Part shown: positions 1 to 5,066 of the stretch, one piece after another
Layout: every line of letters starts with the position of its first letter
Numbering within the stretch: the stretch's first letter is position 1
NCBI GenBank assembly: GCA_937901435.1
Contig: CALGTJ010000579.1
Coordinates: 1-5,119 of the forward strand
Direction: 5' to 3'
Length of the DNA: 5,119 nucleotides
DNA from: an uncultured Rhodobacter sp.
Lineage (GTDB): Bacteria; Pseudomonadota; Alphaproteobacteria; Rhodobacterales; Rhodobacteraceae
The notes under the pieces: model-generated
Database searches by the model: none
What the model was told of the DNA's origin: nothing
The model's input: the letters and a program-made list of their open reading frames with translations, nothing else
Made by a program: the position numbers and the translations under genes

Positions 1-1008
1 CGGATAGCCCAGCGTGCCCAGCGGTGCGGGGCGCGCGGGCGATCCCGACAAAAAGGTCGAACATTCCGACATCCCAAAGGCCTCGTGCACAGGGGTGCCG
101 GTTGCCGCCTGCCAATCGGCGCGGATCGTGTCGTGCAACTTTTCTCCCGCTGACAACCCGTGACGCAGCTTTGGCAAGGCAGGGCTGTTCAAATCGGGTA
201 TGGGCGCGCGCAGCATCTGGCGAAAGACGCCGGGGGCGGCGGCAAAGATTGTGGCCGCGTGCTGGTGCAGCAGCGCGGGCAACTGCGCGGGCGTCACACC
301 CGGATCAGGGATCAAGGCGGTTGCCCCAAGTGTCCATGGGTCCATCAGGCCCGTGCCCAGCGTATAGGTCCAGTTAAAGGCGCCCGCGTGCAGCACCCGG
401 TCTTGGGCGCTCAGCCCATACCAGCCGTCCCACATCATCCGGCGCGCCCAGATCGCGCGGTGGGCATGGGTGACGGCACGGGATTGGCCAGAGGTGCCTG
501 AGGTGTAGATCAGATAGCCGGGACGGTCGGGGTCGCCCATCGCATAGTCCGCAGCGGGCAGATCGTGATAGGTCGCCAGATCGCCCGATGACATCACGGG
601 ACAAGAGAGAGGATCGGGTAACGAGACGCCGGGGGCGGCGACGATCAGGGTGGGCGTGATTTCGGCGGCAATCTTGGTGACTTCGGGCGTGGTCAGCAGG
701 GCCGAGGTCGGCACCGGGATCAGATCGACGCTGAGCGCGGCAAGAAAGGTGATCGGGAATTCAACGCTGTTGCCAAGCCGCATCAGGATGCGATCACCCG
801 GGCACGCGCCGCTTTGCAACAGGCCCGTTGCTGTGCCCCGCACCGCCCGGATCAGGCGCGCATAGGTCCAATGCTCTGCCCCCTGCGGCGAAAGCACAGA
901 GAGAGCGACCTTGTCGGGCGTCGCGGCACCTGCGGCCAGCACATAGGCGGCCATGTTGAAGGGCGCAGGACAGGGCGGCGGCGGGCCTTGATCAAAGACA
1001 GAGTACAT
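1..1008 (-). CDS. AMP-forming acyl-CoA / aryl-CoA (benzoate-CoA ligase-like) synthetase, 3'-truncated by window edge
   Basis: Reading the minus strand from the ATG at 1006-1008 gives 336 codons with no stop down to base 1, so only the N-terminal part is present. The start reads MYSVFDQGPPPP, followed by FNMAAYVL, an opening typical of benzoate/aminobenzoate-CoA ligase-like members of the ANL superfamily. Core motifs appear in order: the phosphate-binding loop YTSGTSG (168-174), TIFAAAPGVFR in the mid-domain, GLSAGEKL (284-291) and FGMSE (311-315), the adenine/AMP-binding motif. Such enzymes activate a carboxylic acid with ATP to an acyl-adenylate and then transfer it to CoA. Family members are usually 500-550 residues, so roughly 170-210 residues, including the C-terminal lid with the catalytic lysine, lie outside. 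The P-loop continues QSRAV where PKG is usual. No strong ribosome-binding site is visible. The substrate cannot be told from sequence: an aromatic or short/medium acid is possible. Confidence 0.88.
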   Translation of the reverse strand, partial: MYSVFDQGPPPPCPAPFNMAAYVLAAGAATPDKVALSVLSPQGAEHWTYARLIRAVRGTATGLLQSGACPGDRILMRLGNSVEFPITFLAALSVDLIPVPTSALLTTPEVTKIAAEITPTLIVAAPGVSLPDPLSCPVMSSGDLATYHDLPAADYAMGDPDRPGYLIYTSGTSGQSRAVTHAHRAIWARRMMWDGWYGLSAQDRVLHAGAFNWTYTLGTGLMDPWTLGATALIPDPGVTPAQLPALLHQHAATIFAAAPGVFRQMLRAPIPDLNSPALPKLRHGLSAGEKLHDTIRADWQAATGTPVHEAFGMSECSTFLSGSPARPAPLGTLGYP

Positions 1009-1047
1009 GCGCCAAGGCTTACGCGCGCTCTGGGTGGGGGGCAATAT

Positions 1048-1069
1048 GCTTTGGTGTGAAACACAAAGC
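1048..1069. promoter_or_regulatory. Imperfect palindrome upstream of the ligase gene (possible operator)
   Basis: GCTTT-G-GTGT-GAA-ACAC-AAAGC forms a nine-pair inverted repeat with one unpaired G and a three-base centre. It sits about 40 bases upstream of the ligase ATG, where a repressor or activator site could be. No T-run follows on either strand, so it is not a terminator. The regulator, if any, is unknown. Confidence 0.3.
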
Positions 1070-1127
1070 CACAGAGCGTGCGACAAGACCTTCAAGGACA
1101 GCCCCGACGATCCGTAAGGCAGGAACG

Positions 1128-1153
1128 CCGATCAACAGGCCCGATCAGCAGGC
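1128..1153. repeat. 13-bp tandem duplication
   Basis: CCGATCAACAGGC (1128-1140) is followed directly by CCGATCAGCAGGC (1141-1153): two 13-base units with one mismatch. It lies in non-coding sequence and contains the TGA that ends the 24-codon frame on the minus strand. It is probably a simple slippage duplication. Confidence 0.6.
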
Positions 1154-1235
1154 TCGGTCAACCCGGCGGTCGGGGCGGATAAATCCGGCGAGAGGCGGCT
1201 GGTCATCCGATGGTTCCGAAATGGGGCAAGAGGGC

Positions 1236-3065
1236 TTAGTTCTCTTCGTACCACCAGACATCGGGCTGCCAGCCGATCCAGTCGCCATAGATCGGCAGGG
1301 TTTCGGGAAAATGCAGATCGCTGGAATGGGCGATCCGGCTGACCTTGCCTTGATAGAACGGGATCACATAGCGCCCGCTGGTCAGCACCCGGTCCAGCGC
1401 GCGGGTGGCGGCGATAAAGGCGTCGCGGCTGTCGGCGTTCAGGATCTTGTCGATCATCGCCTCGGCGGCGGGCGAATTCATCCCCATCCAGTTGCGGGTG
1501 CCCGGCTCTGTGACCCCGGCACTGCCCCAATAGAGGTATTGCTCGTTTCCGGGGCTCAGCGACAGGCCGCGACGGTAAAAGGTCATGTCAAAGTCATACG
1601 TGTCGGTGCGCTCTTTGTACTGGGCGCTGTCGATGGTGTTGACGCTGGCCTCGATCCCCAGCCGTTTCAACGCCTCGACATAGATATCGGTGATCGATTT
1701 GTTCTCGGCAGAGCCTTGCGGCAGCAGGATCTCAAAGGCGAAGGCCTTGCCATCGGGTCCGGTCAGAACGCCGTTTTGCACGCTAAATCCGGCCTCGGTC
1801 AGGATTTCAGAGGCTTTCACGATATTGGTGCGGTTGCGCACGCTACCGTCAGAAACGGGCAGGGCGTAGCTGTCAAGCGCGCCGGGCAGCAATTGCGCGG
1901 CATATGGTTCCAGCAGGTCCAGCACGCGGCCCGTGGCCGGGCCGTCCTGCATCCCCAGAACCGAGTTCGAGAAATACGACGTGATACGATCCTGCGCACC
2001 GCCGGTCTGGGTCTGGTTGATGAATTCAAAGTTGAACGCATGGATCAGCGCATCGCGCACCCGCCAGTCATCAAAGGGCGCGCGTCGGGTGTTCATGACA
2101 TAGCCGATGATGCCAGAGGGACGCTGATGCGCAATGGTGGATTTCACCACCTCGCCAGAGGTGACGGCAGGAAAATCATACTGCTGATCCCATTTGGCGG
2201 CGTTGACTTCGCGGTTGGAATTCAACTCTCCGGCCTTGAAGGCCCCGAACAGCGCGGTGGTGTCGGAAAAAAACTCCATCCGGATCTCGTCCAGATTGCC
2301 GGTGCCGCGCCGAAAGGGCAGATCCTTACCCCAATAGTCCGGGTTGCGTTTCAGCGAGACAAAGCGGCCCGCCTCGAAATCATCGATCACATATTGCGCG
2401 GTCGAGATCGGCAAAACGTCCATGCCGGAGTTCGCGAAATCGCGGCCCTCCCATTGCGCCTTTTTCAGGATCGGGCGCATCCCGATCAGCAGGGCCATTT
2501 CCGGGTCGTCCACATTGAAGGTAAAGCGCACAGACCGCTCGCCCGTCTGTTCCGCCTTTTCGACCTTGCGCCACGCGCCTGCGTAGCGCGGGTGACCGAG
2601 GGTGCCGAGGGTCTCGTAGGACCACAGCACATCCTCGACGCTCACCGGGGTGCCATCCGAGAATCGCGCCTCGGGGCGCAGCGTGAATTCGACCCATTCG
2701 CGGTTCGGCCCGGTCTCTATCGATTCGGCCAATAGTCCATAAAGCGTGAACGGTTCGTCCCAAGAGCGGCCCATTAGTGACTCATACGCAAGCGAGCTGA
2801 GTTGCCACGGCACCGTGCCTTTTCGGACAAGCGGATTGAGGCTGTCAAAGCCGCCAACCTCGCCGGTCACGATGCGACCGCCCTTGGGCGCATCCGGGTT
2901 GGCATAGGGCAGGGACACAAAATCAGGTGGCAGGGCAGGGTCGCCATACATAGCTATGCCATGCGCGGGCTCTGCGCGGAGCTGAACAGGAGCCTGTGCA
3001 AGAGCAAACAGAATCGCAGAGCTCAGGCAAATGCCCCCCCGTTTGACGCTAAACCATTGGTTCAT
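1236..3065 (-). CDS. ABC transporter substrate-binding protein, family 5, YejA-like (oligopeptide/microcin C type)
   Basis: The gene encodes a 609-residue periplasmic solute-binding protein. The N-terminus has a basic segment (K8, R9), a hydrophobic core (about 11-29) and a likely signal-peptidase site near A31. The mature start, with HGIAMYGDPALPPDF (35-49) and a following NPDAPKGG, is characteristic of YejA-type family 5 proteins, which deliver peptides or similar ligands to an ABC permease. The length agrees with the roughly 600 residues usual for YejA. I chose the ATG at 3063-3065, which has AAGGA at 3077-3081 (11-base spacing) and puts the basic residues close to the N-terminus. A TTG at 3095 would add ten residues without improving the signal peptide. 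The stop TAA is at 1236-1238. YejA genes are usually followed by yejB, yejE and yejF; here the next gene is a CoA ligase, so this looks like an orphan binding protein within the window. The ligand is not predictable. Confidence 0.92.
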   Translation of the reverse strand: MNQWFSVKRGGICLSSAILFALAQAPVQLRAEPAHGIAMYGDPALPPDFVSLPYANPDAPKGGRIVTGEVGGFDSLNPLVRKGTVPWQLSSLAYESLMGRSWDEPFTLYGLLAESIETGPNREWVEFTLRPEARFSDGTPVSVEDVLWSYETLGTLGHPRYAGAWRKVEKAEQTGERSVRFTFNVDDPEMALLIGMRPILKKAQWEGRDFANSGMDVLPISTAQYVIDDFEAGRFVSLKRNPDYWGKDLPFRRGTGNLDEIRMEFFSDTTALFGAFKAGELNSNREVNAAKWDQQYDFPAVTSGEVVKSTIAHQRPSGIIGYVMNTRRAPFDDWRVRDALIHAFNFEFINQTQTGGAQDRITSYFSNSVLGMQDGPATGRVLDLLEPYAAQLLPGALDSYALPVSDGSVRNRTNIVKASEILTEAGFSVQNGVLTGPDGKAFAFEILLPQGSAENKSITDIYVEALKRLGIEASVNTIDSAQYKERTDTYDFDMTFYRRGLSLSPGNEQYLYWGSAGVTEPGTRNWMGMNSPAAEAMIDKILNADSRDAFIAATRALDRVLTSGRYVIPFYQGKVSRIAHSSDLHFPETLPIYGDWIGWQPDVWWYEEN

Positions 3066-3101
3066 TTCGGCAAGATTCCTTATGCTGAGGTCCAACCCCG
3101 T

Positions 3102-3135
3102 CTGTGAAATTATCGGTGCACCCCAAGCATTTCAA
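3102..3135 (-). promoter_or_regulatory. Possible promoter of the YejA-like gene
   Basis: On the minus strand TTGAAA (3130-3135) is followed, after 15 bases, by GATAAT (3109-3114), a five-of-six match to the -10 consensus. Transcription would begin near 3102, leaving a leader of about 36 bases before the ATG at 3065. The spacing is shorter than the ideal 17, so this is tentative. Confidence 0.35.
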
Positions 3136-3148
3136 ACTTTTAGCTTGG
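3123..3148. promoter_or_regulatory. Inverted repeat between two divergent promoters (possible operator)
   Basis: CCAAGC (3123-3128) and GCTTGG (3143-3148) are perfect six-base inverted arms around an AT-rich 14-base centre. The repeat overlaps the putative -35 boxes of both the minus-strand promoter (3130-3135) and the plus-strand promoter (3145-3150). A bound regulator could therefore affect both directions. No family-specific consensus was recognised. Confidence 0.3.
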
Positions 3149-3173
3149 AGGCCAGCGCAGGATTGGGTATAAC
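3145..3173 (+). promoter_or_regulatory. Sigma-70-type promoter of a candidate small RNA
   Basis: TTGGAG (3145-3150) and TATAAC (3168-3173) are separated by exactly 17 bases. The -10 box matches five of six consensus positions, the -35 only the TTG. Predicted start is near 3180. The terminator at 3229-3255 lies about 75 bases downstream with no gene between. Confidence 0.45.
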
Positions 3174-3179
3174 AGTGCT

Positions 3180-3255
3180 ACTGCTCGATAGGTTTCTTGC
3201 CTGTATGAAACCTGCCTCAATAACTTGACGCCCGCCTTGTGCGGGCGTTTTTTTT
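3180..3255 (+). ncRNA. Candidate intergenic small RNA, about 76 nt
   Basis: A promoter-like pair (3145-3173) and a strong intrinsic terminator (3229-3255) enclose a stretch with no credible coding sequence; the only short frame gives seven codons (3205-3228). The predicted transcript folds into a first hairpin, AGGTTTC (3190-3196) with GAAACCT (3207-3213) and a ten-base loop, then an unpaired linker, then the terminator hairpin with eight Us. UGCCU occurs in the first loop (3198-3202) and again in the linker (3213-3217), so two exposed copies could act as pairing seeds. This two-hairpin layout with a U-tail resembles Hfq-type small RNAs. I do not recognise it as a known family. If transcription starts farther upstream, the CCAAGC/GCTTGG repeat would add another hairpin. 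The terminator cannot serve a protein gene, since the gene upstream is on the other strand. Confidence 0.45.
3228..3255 (+). terminator. Rho-independent terminator
   Basis: CGCCCGC (3229-3235), loop CTTGT, GCGGGCG (3241-3247), then eight Ts (3248-3255). The stem is a perfect seven GC pairs, extendable by an A-T pair. The T-run shows it works on the plus strand; the minus-strand side has no U-tail. Confidence 0.9.
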
Positions 3256-3362
3256 GTGCCCGATCCGGGCGGTGTGCCTCCGCAACGGCCAGCAGTACAG
3301 TGGATCTCTGCAGCGCGCTTTTCCCCGTAAAATTTAACGATTGATTAAGGAATCGGGACCCT

Positions 3363-3394
3363 TTGACAGGTTTTCTGCACTGCAGCAATATGCT
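3363..3394 (+). promoter_or_regulatory. bdhA promoter
   Basis: A perfect TTGACA (3363-3368) lies 60 bases before the bdhA ATG. The -10 is less clear: CAATAT (3386-3391) at 17 bases, or TATGCT (3389-3394) at 20 bases. Either gives a start near 3398-3401 and a leader of about 30 bases. The weak -10 would suit a regulated promoter. Confidence 0.5.
3375..3385. promoter_or_regulatory. PhaR-like operator CTGC-N3-GCAG
   Basis: CTGCACTGCAG sits inside the -35/-10 spacer of the bdhA promoter. CTGC-N3-GCAG is the TGC-rich binding sequence reported for PhaR, the repressor of polyhydroxybutyrate granule and synthesis genes in Paracoccus and Rhodobacter. A second palindrome, CTGT-GCA-ACAG (3400-3410), follows just before the ribosome-binding site. 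A site in the spacer would block RNA polymerase when occupied. Assignment to PhaR is an inference. Confidence 0.45.
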
Positions 3395-3428
3395 ATGTCC
3401 TGTGCAACAGACAGCGAAAGGAAATGGC

Positions 3429-4202
3429 ATGTCTTTGCAAGGAAAAACCGCCGTGATCACCGGATCGACCTCGGGAATCGGGTTGGGAATCGCTCGGGAA
3501 TTGGCCAAGTCCGGCGCAAATGTGGTGCTGAATTCGTTCACTGATTCTGAGGATGACCACGCTTTAGCCTCTGGAATCGCCAAAGAGTTCAATGTGACAG
3601 CCCGCTATATTCAGGCCGACATGTCCGATGGCGCGGCCTGTCGCGCACTGATCGAGCAGGCCGGGGCCTGTGATATTCTGGTGAACAACGCCGGGATTCA
3701 ACACGTGGCCCCGATCGACGAGTTTCCGGTCGAAAAATGGAACGCGATCATTGCGATCAACATGAACTCCAGTTTTCACACCACTGCCGCCGCCCTGCCG
3801 ATGATGCGCAAGGCAGGCTGGGGGCGGATTGTGAACATCGCCTCGGCCCATGGCTTGACCGCCTCGCCCTACAAGGCCGCCTATGTGACGGCCAAGCATG
3901 GCATCGTGGGCATGACAAAGACTGTCGGGCTGGAAACGGCACGCGAGAACATCACCTGCAATGCGATCTGTCCGGGCTACGTTCTGACACCTCTGGTCGA
4001 GGCACAGATCCCGGATACGGCCAAAAAATACGATATGACCGAGGACGAGGCAAAGCAGAAGGTGATCCTGGAACGTCAGCCGTCCAAGGAATTTGCCACC
4101 GTCGAGCAGATTGGCGGCACCACCGTGTTTCTCTGCTCTGCGGCGGCGGATCAGATCACCGGCACGACCATCAGCATCGATGGCGGCTGGACGGCTCTTT
4201 AA
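3429..4202 (+). CDS. bdhA: D-3-hydroxybutyrate dehydrogenase (short-chain dehydrogenase family)
   Basis: This 257-residue cytoplasmic enzyme oxidises D-3-hydroxybutyrate to acetoacetate with NAD+, the last dedicated step of polyhydroxybutyrate breakdown. The Rossmann glycine motif GSTSGIG is at 12-18 and NNAG at 86-89. The catalytic residues are S139, Y152 and K156 (YVTAK). The substrate-binding set known from bacterial 3-hydroxybutyrate dehydrogenase structures is also there at the expected spacing: Q91, H141, K149 and Q193. This makes the specific name safer than a generic dehydrogenase. The C-terminus ends ISIDGGWTAL, normal for the family, and the length is typical. The ATG at 3429 is preceded by AAGGA (3418-3422) with six-base spacing and gives the usual MSLQGKTAVITG start; an upstream in-frame TTG at 3363 falls on the -35 box. 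A patatin-like gene follows 102 bases downstream on the same strand. Confidence 0.96.
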   Translation: MSLQGKTAVITGSTSGIGLGIARELAKSGANVVLNSFTDSEDDHALASGIAKEFNVTARYIQADMSDGAACRALIEQAGACDILVNNAGIQHVAPIDEFPVEKWNAIIAINMNSSFHTTAAALPMMRKAGWGRIVNIASAHGLTASPYKAAYVTAKHGIVGMTKTVGLETARENITCNAICPGYVLTPLVEAQIPDTAKKYDMTEDEAKQKVILERQPSKEFATVEQIGGTTVFLCSAAADQITGTTISIDGGWTAL

Positions 4203-4221
4203 CCAGCTTTAACCAAATTGA

Positions 4222-4238
4222 GGCCCGTTTTACGGGCC
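4222..4238 (+). terminator. Hairpin after bdhA, weak terminator or attenuator
   Basis: GGCCCG (4222-4227), loop TTTTA, CGGGCC (4233-4238): a perfect six-pair GC-rich stem 19 bases after the bdhA stop. What follows, GCTCTATGTCTG, has only scattered Ts, so termination would be partial. It may reduce read-through into the patatin-like gene. Confidence 0.45.
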
Positions 4239-4251
4239 GCTCTATGTCTGT

Positions 4252-4269
4252 GCGCCGCCGGGGCGGCGC
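4252..4269 (+). promoter_or_regulatory. Very GC-rich hairpin in the leader of the patatin-like gene
   Basis: GCGCCGCC (4252-4259) and GGCGGCGC (4262-4269) are perfect inverted arms with a two-base centre, about 35 bases upstream of the GTG start. No T-run follows. It could stabilise the 3' end of the bdhA message or affect expression of the next gene, but it may be a by-product of high GC. Confidence 0.35.
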
Positions 4270-4304
4270 GCGGGCGCAGCGATAAAATGCAGGGAGACAA
4301 AGGC

Positions 4305-5066
4305 GTGACCGAAGTAAAACGGATCAATCTGGCCCTGCAAGGGGGCGGCGCGCATGGGGCCTTTACGTGGGGCGTACTGGACCGGCTGCTGGAAGAGGAC
4401 GATCTGGAAATCGCCTCTACGTCCGGCACTTCGGCGGGCGCATTGAATGGCGCGGCGCTTAAGGCCGGGTTGCTGCACGGCGGGCGCGCGGGCGCGCGGG
4501 AAAATCTGGATTGGCTCTGGGAACAGGTGGGGGCGCTGCCGCGGATCGACTTTGACGGCTGGCTGCGCGCTTATTTGCCCACGCCGGGGATGATGCCAAA
4601 TTGTTGGAGCTGTCGCCCTATTTCGCGATAGCCGATGCCGGCAGCCGCATGGTCAGCCCCTATGCCTATGGCCCGCTTTACGACAACCCGCTGCGCCGGA
4701 TTGTCGAGCGGTTTCATTATGATAAGGTCTGTGCGGATACCGGACCAAAGTTCTTTGTCTGCGCCACAAATGTGCGCAACGGCAAGATCCGCGTGTTTGA
4801 GGGGGCAGAGATCCACGCCGAGGCGATCATGGCCTCTGCCTGCCTGCCAACCCTGTTTCAGGCGCCAGAGTTTCTGGATCCCAAGACGGGCACGGTCGAG
4901 GCGTTCTGGGACGGCGGCTACACCGGCAATCCGGCGCTGTTTCCGATGTTTGCGCCCGAGTTGCCCGATGATGTGGTGATCGTTAACATCAACCCGCTGG
5001 AACGGCGCGAGATCCCGCGCACGCCACAGGACATTCAGAACCGGATCAATGAGATCAGCTTTAATT
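4305..5066 (+). pseudogene. Patatin-like phospholipase/acyl hydrolase, frameshifted and cut by an insertion
   Basis: The gene starts at GTG 4305 with AGGGAGA at 4291-4297 (seven-base spacing); an in-frame ATG at 4287 is the alternative. The first frame carries the oxyanion loop GGGAHG (13-18) and nucleophile motif GTSAG (41-45, Ser43) but ends at TAG 4629-4631 after a scrambled tail. Homology resumes one frame back, from KLLELSPYF onward through ATNVRNGKIRVF and WDGGYTGNPALFP, where D203 (repaired numbering) is the catalytic Asp, to NRINEISFN (ending at 5065). Restoring one G between 4595 and 4596 rejoins the parts as MMAKLLEL. Family members continue with a serine-rich stretch and about 80 more residues; here the sequence changes at 5067 into an insertion-sequence end, and the frame stops at TGA 5099-5101. 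Patatins are Ser-Asp lipid acyl hydrolases. The place behind bdhA suggests a link to polyhydroxybutyrate or acyl turnover, which is unproven. The gene is very probably inactive here. Confidence 0.85.
4595..4596 (+). other. Inferred one-base deletion (frameshift) in the patatin-like gene
   Basis: Frame 0 reads sensibly through LPTPGMM, then turns to PNCWSCRPISR and a stop. The frame beginning one base earlier reads AKLLELSPYFAIADAG from exactly this point. Inserting one G after 4595 (ATGATG|CCAAA becoming ATGATGGCCAAA) repairs it. No homopolymer longer than two is involved. Confidence 0.8.

Larger units (their letters stand above)
1009..1235. other. Intergenic spacer between ligase and solute-binding protein genes
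   Basis: This stretch separates the stop of the binding-protein gene from the start of the ligase gene, both on the minus strand. I see no conserved coding signal. The only minus-strand start-to-stop frame worth naming is a 24-codon one at 1132-1206 (begins MTSRLSPDL), with no clear ribosome-binding site and no recognised similarity. The stretch holds a 13-base tandem repeat and an imperfect palindrome (listed separately), plus a short inverted repeat CGGAT-AA-ATCCG at 1177-1188. None is followed by a T-run that would make a convincing terminator. A regulatory leader for the ligase gene may lie here, but no clear -35/-10 pair was found. Confidence 0.6.

Noticed and set aside
1132..1206. A 24-codon minus-strand gene after the binding-protein gene
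   Set aside because: No clear ribosome-binding site or similarity, and its end falls in a tandem repeat. Chance frame most likely.
1056..2735. A 559-codon open frame on the plus strand
   Set aside because: It lies antisense to the well-supported binding-protein gene. It has no recognisable domain, and long antisense frames are common in GC-rich genes.
3066..3095. Upstream TTG start for the YejA-like protein
   Set aside because: It has no properly spaced ribosome-binding site and would lengthen the n-region of the signal peptide. The ATG at 3065 has AAGGA upstream.
3205..3228. Seven-codon leader peptide MKPASIT before the terminator (attenuator idea)
   Set aside because: No ribosome-binding site, no run of regulatory codons, and its start is inside a perfect hairpin. 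No alternative anti-terminator pairing was seen.
3363..3428. N-terminal extension of 3-hydroxybutyrate dehydrogenase from a TTG at 3363
   Set aside because: That TTG is part of the -35 box, and the extension has no family similarity. The ATG at 3429 has a good ribosome-binding site and gives the family-typical start.
4590..4631. Programmed -1 ribosomal frameshifting in the patatin-like gene
   Set aside because: No X-XXY-YYZ slippery heptamer in the right frame and no stimulatory structure recognised. The later insertion also argues for plain decay.
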